Assembly (NCBI RefSeq): GCF_002135345.1
Contig: NZ_NEGI01000001.1
Coordinates: 372,001 to 436,000, forward strand
Length of the DNA stretch: 64,000 bases
From: Acinetobacter sp. ANC 4648
Lineage (GTDB): Bacteria; Pseudomonadota; Gammaproteobacteria; Pseudomonadales; Moraxellaceae
Direction: 5' to 3'
Positions 49,559-59,517 of this stretch are shown in pieces (the stretch's first letter is position 1; each line of letters begins with the position of its first letter). The translations under genes and the position numbers were made by a program. Under the pieces are notes generated by a model. The model was not told the origin of the DNA. It ran no database searches and saw only the letters and a list, made by a program, of their open reading frames with translations.

Positions 49559-50114
49559 ATTATAGATCCTTCATTATGCATCTCATCTCGAGATGTATGC
49601 CTACATTATTGATTTTATTACGTGCATAAATTCAGTATGACAACCATGCAAATTGCTAAACAATTATACTTCTGTCGTAGAGCTTGGATAAATTCCATCC
49701 ATGAGATTTATTTTACGGATGTTTAAAATTATTTTAAATTTCAGTCACACTGCTGGTTTTTTAATCTTATATTTTATCTGTAGAGAATCGTAGCCTTTTT
49801 TTTAAAATTAACATTTCCTTACCGAATCAACCAATTTAGATCGTATTAGAGTCAGTTCAAAATATCCTCCATTATTTAAAAAACATCTCCTCTATGAGCT
49901 ACTTTCGAATGGAACAATGAAGTCAGCAACCTTATGATTCACTTGAACTGCATCGACTTCATCTATTTTGAACATCAATAGATGCACAATTGAATTTGAA
50001 TAATCTTGGATGAAATATAACAATTAGCTAACGGTGAATGAATTCATCACTTGATATCCTTTATTTCGTAAAAAATTCAGGCAAAATAGCGCAACTTTTT
50101 TATTGGACAACATT
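49559..50114. other. Divergent promoter region of acs and the MscS gene
   Basis: About 555 bp, AT-rich, no gene. It contains a 12-bp perfect palindrome CATCTCGAGATG (49584-49595) in the acs leader and loosely spaced TGAAGTC/GACTTCA arms (49918-49924, 49957-49963). The response-regulator binding site for acs would be expected here, but I cannot point to it. Confidence 0.4.
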
Positions 50115-51092
50115 GTGGCTGAAGAAGCAAATACCTTAAGTGAGGTCGCTCAAGGCACCACACAATTGATTCATACTGCAGGTGAAAAAACTGCAAAATC
50201 AGTCATTGAACACACTGCAAAATACAATGATGCCTATTCCACGATTGATAAATTCGTCGATGGATTTTGGGAACGCATGCCCTATTTATGCATTGCCCTT
50301 ATCGTGCTCTTTATTTTTTGGTTACTGTCTAAACTGTTCAAACTTTTTGTCCGTAAAACGCTAGAAAATCGTTCTTATACCCGACAAAACTTAGTCTTGG
50401 TACTAAACCGAGTTGGCAGTACTTTTATTATTTTCTTTGGTTTCTTGATTGCCATGGTAATTGCAATTCCGGGATTCACCCCAGGTCAACTGATGAGTGC
50501 CTTAGGAATTGGTTCGGTTGCGATTGGTTTTGCATTCAAAGATATTTTTCAAAATATGCTTTCAGGTATTCTGATTTTACTTGGTGAGCCGTTCCAAATT
50601 GGCGACAGCATTATTGTCAATAATATGGAAGGTACAGTTGAAGATATTCAAATTCGTGCAACCTTCCTACATTCGCCTGATGGTCGTCGCATTGTTATTC
50701 CGAATGCAACGGTATATACCAGTGCAGTCACGGTCAATACAGCTTATCAACGTCGTCGTTGTGAGTTTAGCGTAGGCATTGGTTATGAAGATGACATACA
50801 GCAAGCCAAAAAGATTATTTTACAAATTCTAGATAAAGACCAAACTATCTTGAGTCAACCCAGTTTTAGCGTCAATGTATCCGCTTTAGCTGACTTTTCG
50901 ATCAACTTAAAAGTCCAGTGGTGGGTAGACACTACGGAAACCTCAACATCAGCATCTATCAGTGAAGTTCAGGAACGCGTATTGGAAGCCTTTGCGAAAC
51001 ATGATATTTCAATTCCATATCCAGTGCAGGAAGTGAAAATGTCTCGTACTGATTCATCTATTGACGATACTCATTTAACACGTGCTAAATAA
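50115..51092 (+). CDS. MscS-family small-conductance mechanosensitive channel
   Basis: The 325-aa product has an N-terminal soluble segment, membrane helices at about 50-75 and 90-115, a Gly/Ala-rich pore helix (ALGIGSVAIGFAFKDIFQN) near residue 135, and the MscS beta domain with GEPFQIGDSI and FLHSPDGRRIVIPNA. It releases solutes on hypo-osmotic shock. GTG 50115 with GGA 7 nt upstream is preferred to TTG 50103, which has no ribosome site. Its 3' end overlaps the convergent rsmE gene by 18 bp. Confidence 0.9.
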   Translation: MAEEANTLSEVAQGTTQLIHTAGEKTAKSVIEHTAKYNDAYSTIDKFVDGFWERMPYLCIALIVLFIFWLLSKLFKLFVRKTLENRSYTRQNLVLVLNRVGSTFIIFFGFLIAMVIAIPGFTPGQLMSALGIGSVAIGFAFKDIFQNMLSGILILLGEPFQIGDSIIVNNMEGTVEDIQIRATFLHSPDGRRIVIPNATVYTSAVTVNTAYQRRRCEFSVGIGYEDDIQQAKKIILQILDKDQTILSQPSFSVNVSALADFSINLKVQWWVDTTETSTSASISEVQERVLEAFAKHDISIPYPVQEVKMSRTDSSIDDTHLTRAK

Positions 51093-51788
51093 TCGTCCTA
51101 AAATATAAGGAATCACGGTTTCAGTGCGAATAATTCGGTTGCCTAAGCTGAATGCGTGGCAGCCGTTTTTTATGAGCAGATCAATTTCATAGGGGATAAA
51201 TCCGCCTTCTGGGCCAATCACGATACTGCAAGGATGATTAATTCCCAATGGCATACTCTGCTCTACATAAGGATGCGCCACGTAAGCAGGTTGTTCTTCT
51301 GAAATCAACGTGGGTAAAATATCTTCGACAAAAGGCTTAAATCGTTTATACAATTCAATTTGAGGTGCAATGGTATCTCCAGCTTGCTCTAGACCTAACG
51401 TCACATAATGTTCAAGTTGCTGTAAAAATGGAGTTTGCCAATAACTTTTATCAACTCGATAACTGTGGATCAGAATAATTTTAGCTACACCTAAAGTGAC
51501 ACTGTCCATGATCAAGCGTCGTAAAACTTTAGGCCGTGGTAAAGCCACAATTAACGTGACGGGTAATTTGGCAGGAACTGATTCTTCTTGAATCGGTTTA
51601 ATTTGAATAACGTGCTCTAAAATAGAAACAATTTCAGTTAAATAACGCTTACCCTCACGAACACCAACTTTTAAAGTATCCCCGACCTGTATATCGACAT
51701 GTGTTTTTAAATGTTCAATTTGACGTTTAGAAGTAATGGACCACAATGCTGATTCGGTCTGGCGCGAGTCTAAAAGGACCATGTTCAT
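51075..51788 (-). CDS. rsmE: 16S rRNA m3U1498 methyltransferase RsmE
   Basis: The 237-aa SPOUT-fold methyltransferase has an N-terminal PUA-like part and the C-terminal knot motifs IGPEGGF, LGNRIIRTETV. It methylates U1498 of 16S rRNA in assembled 30S subunits. It starts at ATG 51788 or 51782. It follows waaA by 27 nt on the same strand, likely one operon, and its 3' end overlaps the convergent MscS gene. Confidence 0.93.
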   Translation of the reverse strand: MNMVLLDSRQTESALWSITSKRQIEHLKTHVDIQVGDTLKVGVREGKRYLTEIVSILEHVIQIKPIQEESVPAKLPVTLIVALPRPKVLRRLIMDSVTLGVAKIILIHSYRVDKSYWQTPFLQQLEHYVTLGLEQAGDTIAPQIELYKRFKPFVEDILPTLISEEQPAYVAHPYVEQSMPLGINHPCSIVIGPEGGFIPYEIDLLIKNGCHAFSLGNRIIRTETVIPYILGRLFSTC

Positions 51789-51815
51789 GGTATATGTACC
51801 AATTTCTATATTGAA

Positions 51816-53096
51816 TTAAAGATATTGATCAATCACAGCAATATGCTTGTGTAATGAACCTTTATTACGCTCTAAAACTTGCATCGCATGCTGACTGAGC
51901 CTGTCTGAAACATTCGAATCTTCAAGATATTGTAATAAGATCTGTACAACCTCTGCTGCAGATTGAGCAACTTTAATAGCATCTGCTTGTAAAAATTCAT
52001 GCACAATCGCTTGAAAATTTACACAATTTGGCCCAATCACGGTGGGTACATTCAGTACCATTGGCTCTAAAATGTTATGCCCACCACCTGGTTGATTCAA
52101 AGATCCCCCGACAAAACAAGCTTGGCTTAATGCATACCATAACCAGAGCTCACCCATACTATCCGCCAAATATACTTGTGTATCAGCGAGTATCTCTTGC
52201 CCTAAACTGCGACGTTGGGTCGTTAAGTTTAAACTTTGAGCGATCTGAAAGACCTCATCAAAACGTTCAGGATGACGAGGAACAACAATGCACAGCATCT
52301 CAGCATGCTGCTCTAAATAAGGCTTAAGAGCAGTCAACAATAATTGTTCTTCAGGCGCATGTGTACTGGCAATAATCATAATTTTACGCTTCGCCAAACT
52401 CCAATTATGCTTCAATTGTTGGGCTTGCCGAATAACTATTTCTGGCGCAGAAATATCAAATTTAATGCTACCGAAAACTTGGGTCTTTTGCTTAGGCATA
52501 CCTAAGCTAATAAAACGCTGTTGCGTTGCTAAATCTTGCGCCAATAAATCATCCAATTTTTGTAGCATTGGAGCCGTCAAACTCGGTACTTTACGATAAC
52601 CCTGCGCTGACTTTTCAGAAAGACGAGCATTCACCAATAAACACGGCACTTGAAATTGCTGGGCTTGATCTAGCAAATTTGGCCACAATTCTGTTTCAAC
52701 TAAAACTAAAATCTTAGGCTGATACTTTGCATAAAAGGCTTGAACTAAATGTTTCTGATCTGCAGGTAAATATACAGCTTGAAATAAATCTTGATACGGT
52801 GCTTTTAAGAATAATGATTTAGCTCGTGCCTGTCCTGTTTGGGTAGTATTGGTCACAAGAATGGCATGACCTAATTTTAAATAATGCTCAATTAAAGGTT
52901 GTGCGGCATTAGTTTCACCTACCGAAACGGCATGAAACCAAATAGTATTTTTATTTTTAGGCGTTTGAAATGGGCCAAAACGTTCAAGACATTCTTGTTG
53001 ATATTGCTCTAAATTTAAGGCACGTTTTTTAATCCGCCATTGATACAAAGGCTTGATGATTGCTAATGCGATGTTGTACCAAAAAGGAGTAGCCAA
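51816..53096 (-). CDS. waaA: Kdo transferase WaaA (KdtA)
   Basis: The 426-aa GT-B-type glycosyltransferase adds 3-deoxy-D-manno-octulosonic acid to lipid A precursor at the inner membrane. It has an N-terminal membrane anchor, the VSVGETNAAQPLI segment, VETELWPNLL, and the C-terminal GGSLNQPGGGHNILEP nucleotide-sugar site. The start is TTG at 53096 with a GGG ribosome element 7 nt upstream; no ATG is near. Its length is normal for the family. Confidence 0.93.
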   Translation of the reverse strand: MATPFWYNIALAIIKPLYQWRIKKRALNLEQYQQECLERFGPFQTPKNKNTIWFHAVSVGETNAAQPLIEHYLKLGHAILVTNTTQTGQARAKSLFLKAPYQDLFQAVYLPADQKHLVQAFYAKYQPKILVLVETELWPNLLDQAQQFQVPCLLVNARLSEKSAQGYRKVPSLTAPMLQKLDDLLAQDLATQQRFISLGMPKQKTQVFGSIKFDISAPEIVIRQAQQLKHNWSLAKRKIMIIASTHAPEEQLLLTALKPYLEQHAEMLCIVVPRHPERFDEVFQIAQSLNLTTQRRSLGQEILADTQVYLADSMGELWLWYALSQACFVGGSLNQPGGGHNILEPMVLNVPTVIGPNCVNFQAIVHEFLQADAIKVAQSAAEVVQILLQYLEDSNVSDRLSQHAMQVLERNKGSLHKHIAVIDQYL

Positions 53097-53190
53097 ACAG
53101 ATGCCCTAAAATAAATTCAATCGCCGAATATAACAGAGCATTATTCAGTTGTTAATGAATAATGCTCATAAGATGCAAGCGTTTGTGTCG

Positions 53191-54270
53191 TTATCCTGAA
53201 GTTACTAAACTTTCAGCCAATGTTGGATAATCGATATAACCTTCAGCAACATCAGTTCCAATCATATTATCAAATACCAATTCATTGAGCGGTGCATCTT
53301 GCACTAAACGCTCATATAAATCAGGATTCGCAATATAATCCTTACCAAATGAGACTGCCTCTGCTTTGCCAGAAGCCAATAAATCCATCGCATCATCACG
53401 ACTTAAACGCATATTAGCAATATACGCTATGCCATTTGCATGCTGTTTCATATCAAGGCTAATACTTTCGCTATCAATATACTCACGAGTAAAGAAGAAA
53501 GCGATATGACGTTTGCCCAACTCTTGCATGACATAACCGAAAGTGTCTTTAGGATGATCATCACCCATATCATGCTCATCACCACGAGGTGCTAAATGTA
53601 CACCAACGCGTCCTGCCCCCCAAACCTCAATCAAGACATCCATAACATCAAGCAATAAACGGGCACGATTTTCGACTGAACCCCCATATTTATCTTCACG
53701 TTGATTGGTCGAACTTTGCAAAAATTGGTCAATCAGATAACCATTGGCAGCATGTAATTCCACGCCATCAAAACCGGCCTCTTTGGCACGGATAGCAGCC
53801 TGTTTAAATTGTTCAACAATAGTTTTTATTTCAGAAATTTTAAGTGGACGTGGCACCACATATTCACGTTTTGGACGTAATAGACTAACCTGACCAGCCT
53901 GCTGAACTGAACTCGCAGAAACAGGCGTTTCACCACCCAATAGGTCTGGATGCGAAACCCGACCGACATGCCATAACTGCGCGACAATTAAACCCTTTTG
54001 ATCATGTACTGCTGTTGTGACCTTTTTCCAACCTGCAACTTGTGCATCAGTGAACAAACCTGGTGTATTTAAATAGCCATTCGCTGCTTCAGAAATGACT
54101 ATTGCTTCGGAAATGATCAGACCTGCACTTGCGCGCTGCGCATAGTAAGTTGCCATCATTGCTGTTGGAACGCGATCGACTGTTGCACGACTACGAGTTA
54201 GAGGGGCCATTACCACGCGATTTTTAAGATGTAAATTGCCAAGAATGAGAGGAGTGTTAAATTCAGCCAT
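53191..54270 (-). CDS. Old yellow enzyme family ene-reductase (NemA-like)
   Basis: The 359-aa FMN-binding TIM barrel has MAPLTRSRA near residue 24, QLWHVGRVSHPD near residue 100, the active-site HAANGYLIDQFL near residue 180, and GGSVENRARL. Such enzymes reduce activated alkenes, maleimides and nitro compounds. The ATG at 54270 has GAGG 5 nt upstream, preferred over GTG 54288. An ArsR-type regulator is encoded 59 nt upstream on the same strand, its likely controller. Confidence 0.92.
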   Translation of the reverse strand: MAEFNTPLILGNLHLKNRVVMAPLTRSRATVDRVPTAMMATYYAQRASAGLIISEAIVISEAANGYLNTPGLFTDAQVAGWKKVTTAVHDQKGLIVAQLWHVGRVSHPDLLGGETPVSASSVQQAGQVSLLRPKREYVVPRPLKISEIKTIVEQFKQAAIRAKEAGFDGVELHAANGYLIDQFLQSSTNQREDKYGGSVENRARLLLDVMDVLIEVWGAGRVGVHLAPRGDEHDMGDDHPKDTFGYVMQELGKRHIAFFFTREYIDSESISLDMKQHANGIAYIANMRLSRDDAMDLLASGKAEAVSFGKDYIANPDLYERLVQDAPLNELVFDNMIGTDVAEGYIDYPTLAESLVTSG

Positions 54271-54329
54271 ATATGCCTCATGACTCACCTATTGAACAAA
54301 TCAACATAAAGGAAGTTGAGTGATTTGTT

Positions 54330-54629
54330 TTAAAGTGAGTTTTTCAGATATTCAATGTATTGCTGAATAAGCACTTCATTGCGAGAAAAATAGGACCATT
54401 GCCCGTATTTTTCCGCTTGAATTAAACCTGCCTGCTGTAAAACAGATAAATGATTCGACATTGTGGATTGAGAAACATTACCGAGTTTTTCGATATTTCC
54501 TGCGCAGATACCACGATTAAAGCCACCACATTGCTCTTCCGACAAAAATTGTTCAGGTGATTTCAACCATTCCAATATTTGTCGGCGAGTCGGATTTGCT
54601 AAGGCTTTAAAAATTAAATCTATATCCAT
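54330..54629 (-). CDS. ArsR-family regulator with two N-terminal cysteines
   Basis: The 99-aa winged-helix protein has recognition helix SQSTMSNHLSVLQQAGLI near residues 54-71. It lacks the ELCVCDL metal site of ArsR, but has C34 and C42 in the loop before the DNA-binding domain, which could sense electrophiles or oxidants. Transcription runs from it into the ene-reductase gene, so self- and ene-reductase repression relieved by electrophiles is a reasonable inference. Confidence 0.85.
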   Translation of the reverse strand: MDIDLIFKALANPTRRQILEWLKSPEQFLSEEQCGGFNRGICAGNIEKLGNVSQSTMSNHLSVLQQAGLIQAEKYGQWSYFSRNEVLIQQYIEYLKNSL

Positions 54630-54787
54630 AGTCCAGACACATTTAATACAACATTTAAAAAATGAATCGGCAAAGTGCTATCCAGCATCTTGATACCAAT
54701 ATATCGTATTTTACCGATTTTAATATCGATTTTTTTGGATATATTCGCAAAATACAGATAACACCTTGCTTCTATTATAAATTTAAA

Positions 54788-55883
54788 TTACAAGCCCTGT
54801 TTTAAGCTTGCTTCAATAAATTTATCTAAATCACCATCCAGTACAGCACCCGTATTCGAGCTTTCAACACCAGTACGTAAGTCTTTAATCCGTGAGTCAT
54901 CAAGTACATATGAACGAATTTGACTGCCCCAACCTATTTCTGACTTAGTATCTTCAAGTGCTTGTGCGGCATCAGTACGAATTTTCATTTCACGTTCATA
55001 CAGTTTGGCACGTAATTGTTTCCACGCATGATCACGGTTGGCATGTTGTGAACGCTGATTCTGACACGCCACGACAATACCCGTCGGTGCATGCGTTAGA
55101 CGTACCGCAGAATCAGTTTTGTTAATGTGCTGACCACCTGCGCCAGATGCACGATAAGTATCCGTACGAACATCGGCAGGATTAATGTCAATTTCAATAT
55201 TGTCATCAACTTCGGGAGAAACAAAGACCGCTGAGAATGAAGTATGACGACGGTTACCTGAGTCAAAAGGTGACTTACGCACCAGACGATGCACACCCGA
55301 TTCGGTACGCAACCAACCATAGGCATATTCGCCTTCCACACGAATCGTTGCAGATTTAATCCCTGCTACATCACCGTCAGATTCTTCCATCAATTCTGCT
55401 TTAAAGCCATGACGTTCAATCCAACGTAAATACATACGCAATAACATTGAAGCCCAATCTTGTGCTTCTGTACCACCTGAACCCGCTTGAATTTCTACAT
55501 AGCAAGGGTTAGGATCCATTGGATTGCTGAACATACGACGGAATTCAAGTTTGGCTAATTCTTCTTCAGCAGCACTCAATTCAGCTTGTACATCTTCAAG
55601 CAAACTTTCATCGTCTGCTTCAACCGCCAAATCAAGTAAAGCTTGAGCATCTTCTAGTTGAGTAGATAAGCCTTCTAAAACGTTAATAACGTTTTCGAGT
55701 TCGCCTTTTTCTTTCGCCATTGCTTGTGCACGGCTTTGGTCATTCCAAATACTTGGATCTTCTAACTCGCGGAGAACCTCTTCTAAACGCTCTTTCTTCA
55801 GATCGTAGTCAAAGATACCCCCGTAGTGTTTGACCACGGTCATTTAAGTCTTTTAATTGGTTTAGATATGGATTGATTTCCAC
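54788..55883 (-). CDS. prfB: Peptide chain release factor 2, with programmed +1 frameshift
   Basis: RF2 is made of two frames. The first starts at GTG 55883 (reading [17 protein letters not shown]) and ends at CTT TGA; the second continues [12 protein letters not shown] to the stop at 54788, giving about 364 aa. The SPF stop-recognition motif and GGQ ([14 protein letters not shown]) are present. An AGGA ribosome site lies 8 nt before GTG. A start inside the second frame (55843) is an artefact of ignoring the shift. Confidence 0.96.
55809..55825 (-). promoter_or_regulatory. prfB programmed frameshift site
   Basis: On the minus strand CGGGGGTATCTTTGAC: a Shine-Dalgarno-like GGGGG three bases before CTT TGA C, the classic autoregulatory +1 slip site. 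High RF2 terminates at the TGA (55809-55811); low RF2 allows the shift. Confidence 0.95.
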
Positions 55884-56314
55884 GAGGTTAATCCTATTCG
55901 GTTTTTAAACGGCGTAATTCTAACATAGAGATAAATGATCTACACAGAATATGCGTATTTGTTCAAAAAGTGGCTAATTTTCTTAAATAATCATTCAAAG
56001 CACCTTTTATTTTGCCAATACTTGATACTTAATATTTTAAGTCTTTCATTATTTTAATAGATTATTTTTTGAACAATAATTGCCATTATGAATCATACTT
56101 TCAATAACCACACATTAAATCCACAATTTTAATAAAACAATACATTAAAATTAATCATTTAAAATCAATATATTACATTAATTAAATTACAAGAAATTAC
56201 CAACATTACAGTTCTGTTACTTTGCTAGGATTGACCTTGATGAAATTTAAATTAGACTGAAGTTGTAACAAAAAATGTATCTAATCTAGCAAAACTTTCA
56301 GAGGGGTTATCACC
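55884..56314. other. AT-rich divergent region between prfB and the porin gene
   Basis: About 430 bp, no gene seen. It holds the promoters of prfB (minus) and the porin (plus); a TTGACC near 56233 could be a -35 box but no good -10 at proper spacing was found. Confidence 0.4.
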
Positions 56315-57085
56315 ATGAAAAAATTAGCAATTGCATCCGCACTTTTATCTGCGTTAGCAATGTCTGGTACAGCAAACGCGTACCAAGCAGAAGTTGGTGG
56401 TTCTTATACTTACACTGATTGGGATGATTTTGATGGAACTCATAATTTTGGTGTAGATGGAACTTACTACTTCAATCCAGTTCAAACCCGTAATGTACCT
56501 TTAAATGAAGCAGCATTCCTAGATCGTGCGAGCAATGTTAAAGCACAAGTGAACTATGGCAACAATAACGATGTCAAAAACACAGAATATGCTGTTGGCG
56601 CTGAATATTTTGTTCCAAATAGCGATTTTTACCTCAGTGGTGATGTCGGCCGTAATGAACGTAAAGTTGATAATACGAACATTGATCTTAAAGTAACGAC
56701 TTATGCTGCTGAAGTTGGTTATTTACCTGCACCAGGTTTATTAATCGCAGCGGGTGTGAAAGGTTATGATGCCAAACATGGTGATGATGGTGCAGATCCA
56801 ACGATCCGTGCTAAATATGTAACTACTTTAGGTAATGGTAAAGATATTAACTTAGAAGCTGGCGCTGCATTTGGCGACTTGGATGAGTACCGTGTTCGTG
56901 GTGACTACTACCTTGATAAAACACTTAGCGTCGGTGCTGACTACTACAATAACGGTCTAACAGATCATGATGAATTTGGTCTTTCTGCAAAAAAATTCTT
57001 AAATCAGCAAGTGAGCCTTGAAGGTCGTGTTGGTTTCGGTAATGATGACAACACTTATGGTGTACGCGCAGCATACCGTTTCTAA
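56315..57085 (+). CDS. Putative outer-membrane porin, Omp33-36-related paralogue
   Basis: The 256-aa precursor has a signal peptide ending ANA, mature start YQAEVGGSYTY, and terminal aromatic AYRF for outer-membrane insertion. It shares with Omp33-36 the pattern GTYYF...PLNEAAFLDRASNV and alternating beta strands, so the two genes are paralogues. A strong GAGGGG ribosome site precedes the ATG. Substrate unknown. Confidence 0.82.
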   Translation: MKKLAIASALLSALAMSGTANAYQAEVGGSYTYTDWDDFDGTHNFGVDGTYYFNPVQTRNVPLNEAAFLDRASNVKAQVNYGNNNDVKNTEYAVGAEYFVPNSDFYLSGDVGRNERKVDNTNIDLKVTTYAAEVGYLPAPGLLIAAGVKGYDAKHGDDGADPTIRAKYVTTLGNGKDINLEAGAAFGDLDEYRVRGDYYLDKTLSVGADYYNNGLTDHDEFGLSAKKFLNQQVSLEGRVGFGNDDNTYGVRAAYRF

Positions 57086-57106
57086 GTCTTACAGTTCGAA
57101 GCAATA

Positions 57107-57138
57107 AAAAAATCCGCGCCATAAGCGCGGATTTTTTT
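57107..57138. terminator. Bidirectional terminator between the porin and recJ
   Basis: AATCCGCGC / GCGCGGATT (57111-57119, 57125-57133) with A/T runs on both sides. The recJ stop codon lies in its T run. Confidence 0.9.
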
Positions 57139-58840
57139 ATTGCTGTAAATGCAGTAATCTCAATTGTAAACTGACTTTCCCGTTAAATTGATTTTTATCC
57201 ATTTCATAAACAATGCGCACTATGTCAACGCTTGGATCAAAAGCAAACTTATCCAATGCATTAAAAGCAATGGCATCGACAGACTGGCCATTGCCCAAAG
57301 ATAATTTTAATTTTAAATGAACTTCCTTTAACCACCGATGCTCTAAAACTTGAAAATAACCTTCAAAAATAGGTGAAGGAAATTTCTGTCCCCAAGGCCC
57401 CAATTGTTCAATCATATCGACTGTATCTAAATTCAAGGCATTCACTGGCAATTCGCCATCTGTCCATAAAACAGCCTGAAATAAATCAGTATCTAGCTCT
57501 TGAATCAGCGTTAAAAAGACCTGTTTAAATGCTTCAAAGTTTTCCCTTTTCAAGGTTAAACCTGCCGCCGCGGCATGACCACCAAAGTGACTAACCAAAT
57601 CTGGATATTGTTCTGCGACTTTTTCAATCATATCTCGAATGTGCACCCCATCAATTGAGCGCGCGGAACCTTTAATATGAATCCCATCTTGATCTGCAGC
57701 AAATACAAGACTAGGACGATGAAATTGCTCTTTTAAACGACCTGCAACAATCCCTATCACGCCCTGATGCCATTGCTGATCAAACATTACCAATGCCGTG
57801 GGTAAATTTTCCGGATCCAAATGAAGATGTGCCAATTCAGTTAAAGCCTGTTGCTTCATTTGTGCTTCAACTTGGCGCCGCTCTAAATTCAAATCATTCA
57901 GTTGCTGTGCCAATAGATAAGCCGTTTGCATATCTTCTGCAAGTAAACACTCAATCCCTATATCCATCGTTTCCATTCGACCGGCAGCATTAATGCGTGG
58001 CCCTAGGACAAAACCTAAATCTTGTGCTTTTAATTCCGATGGATCACGTCCTGCAATATCCAATAACGCACTGATTCCAGCTCGACACTGATGTTGGTGA
58101 ATCCGTTTTAAACCAGCATCGATCAGAATTCGATTGTTATAATCTAAACTCGCCACATCGGCATAGGTTCCCAATGCCACTAAATCTAAATATTGCGTTA
58201 TTTTGGTAGTCGATTTAGCTAATTTCGCACGATAACTAGAAAGCTTCGCCAATATATAAAAAGCGACCCCTACGCCAGCCAAAGCTTTGCTCGGAAAATT
58301 ACACCCCAACTGGTTGGGATTTACCACCGCTTCAGCTTTGGGTGTTTCTTTGGTGGTCAGATGATGATCTGTAATAATTACCTGCATGCCATGCATTTGC
58401 GCTTGTGCTACACCAGCATGACTGGAGATGCCGTTATCCACTGTAATCAATAGCTCAGGCTGAAATTTTTCAAATGCCAAATCTGCAATCGCAGGGGTTA
58501 AACCATAGCCATACTTAAACCGATCGGGTACTAAATATTCAACACGGGCTCCCATTTCACGTAATGCAAGAATCATTAATACGGTACTGGTTGCACCATC
58601 TGCATCATAGTCACCGACAATGATTATTTTTCTCTGTTGATCAATCGCGATATCTATCATCTGAATGGCTTGATCTAAACCTTTCATACTGGGTGCCAAT
58701 AAATACTTGAGCTTTAAATCCAGTTCTTGCTCAGATTGCACACCACGGCGTGCCAAAATATCAGCCATAAAGACTGACACGCCCTGAAAGTTTTCAGGGC
58801 GTGTCAAAAATGGTCGTTGTTTAATTTCTATGTTTTGCAT
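57137..58840 (-). CDS. recJ: Single-stranded-DNA-specific exonuclease RecJ
   Basis: The 567-aa 5'-3' exonuclease has the DHH phosphoesterase motifs VGDYDADGATS near residue 76, DNGISSH, and ITDHHLTT near residue 158, a DHHA1 domain with GGHAAAAGL near residue 430, and a C-terminal OB domain. It works in recombination and mismatch repair. Its ATG directly abuts the pdxH stop (TAAATG), so the two are translationally coupled. Confidence 0.96.
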   Translation of the reverse strand: MQNIEIKQRPFLTRPENFQGVSVFMADILARRGVQSEQELDLKLKYLLAPSMKGLDQAIQMIDIAIDQQRKIIIVGDYDADGATSTVLMILALREMGARVEYLVPDRFKYGYGLTPAIADLAFEKFQPELLITVDNGISSHAGVAQAQMHGMQVIITDHHLTTKETPKAEAVVNPNQLGCNFPSKALAGVGVAFYILAKLSSYRAKLAKSTTKITQYLDLVALGTYADVASLDYNNRILIDAGLKRIHQHQCRAGISALLDIAGRDPSELKAQDLGFVLGPRINAAGRMETMDIGIECLLAEDMQTAYLLAQQLNDLNLERRQVEAQMKQQALTELAHLHLDPENLPTALVMFDQQWHQGVIGIVAGRLKEQFHRPSLVFAADQDGIHIKGSARSIDGVHIRDMIEKVAEQYPDLVSHFGGHAAAAGLTLKRENFEAFKQVFLTLIQELDTDLFQAVLWTDGELPVNALNLDTVDMIEQLGPWGQKFPSPIFEGYFQVLEHRWLKEVHLKLKLSLGNGQSVDAIAFNALDKFAFDPSVDIVRIVYEMDKNQFNGKVSLQLRLLHLQQ

Positions 58841-59497
58841 TTATGGCATCAATCGTTGTAATTTCCAAACACCGTCTAGCTGTTCATAACTCAAGCGGTC
58901 ATGTAAACGGTTAGGGCGACCTTGCCAGAACTCATAATGGATCGGCAGCAAACGGTATCCACCCCAAAACTCTGGTTTTTCCAGTTGTTGCAGATCTGCA
59001 ACTTGATGCTGTAAATCCTGAAAGCGTTGTACCAATAATTCACGACTTTCAATGACGCCACTTTGTGGTGTGCTGATATGTGCAGCAATTTGGCTATCTC
59101 GTGGTCGTTTAAGATAATAATCCTTTGATTCTTCAACCGAAATTTTTTCAACACGGCCACTAATCCGAATCTGACGCTCTAGCTCAGGCCAATAAAATAA
59201 ATATTCAGCATAAGGATTTACAGCTAAATCTAAACCTTTCTGACTATCATAATTACTATAAAAGTCATAACCTAGTTCCGTTGCACCACGTAACAATACT
59301 GTACGTAAATGTGGTCTACCTTGAGCATCGGCAGTTGCGATAGACATGGCATAGGGTTCATGAAGTTTTGCAGCTAAAGCAGCATTAAACCAAATGAGGA
59401 ACTGTTGATGTGGATCTTCAGCCACACGTTCTTCATAAAGTGCATCTTTTTCATAAGTCAGACGAAGCTCACTTAAATCTTTAATCACATCATTCAT
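58841..59497 (-). CDS. pdxH: Pyridoxamine/pyridoxine 5'-phosphate oxidase PdxH
   Basis: The 218-aa FMN enzyme makes pyridoxal phosphate. Family features visible: RTVLLRGATELGYDFYSNY near residue 65, a phosphate-binding SQKG, and the C-terminal GGYRLLPIHYEFWQGRPNRLHDR, the pyridoxal-phosphate-oxidase signature. It is the middle gene of a glmM-pdxH-recJ run: 20 nt after glmM and 0 nt before recJ. Confidence 0.95.
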   Translation of the reverse strand: MNDVIKDLSELRLTYEKDALYEERVAEDPHQQFLIWFNAALAAKLHEPYAMSIATADAQGRPHLRTVLLRGATELGYDFYSNYDSQKGLDLAVNPYAEYLFYWPELERQIRISGRVEKISVEESKDYYLKRPRDSQIAAHISTPQSGVIESRELLVQRFQDLQHQVADLQQLEKPEFWGGYRLLPIHYEFWQGRPNRLHDRLSYEQLDGVWKLQRLMP

Positions 59498-59517
59498 GAC
59501 ACCTTACCTTTCAATAC

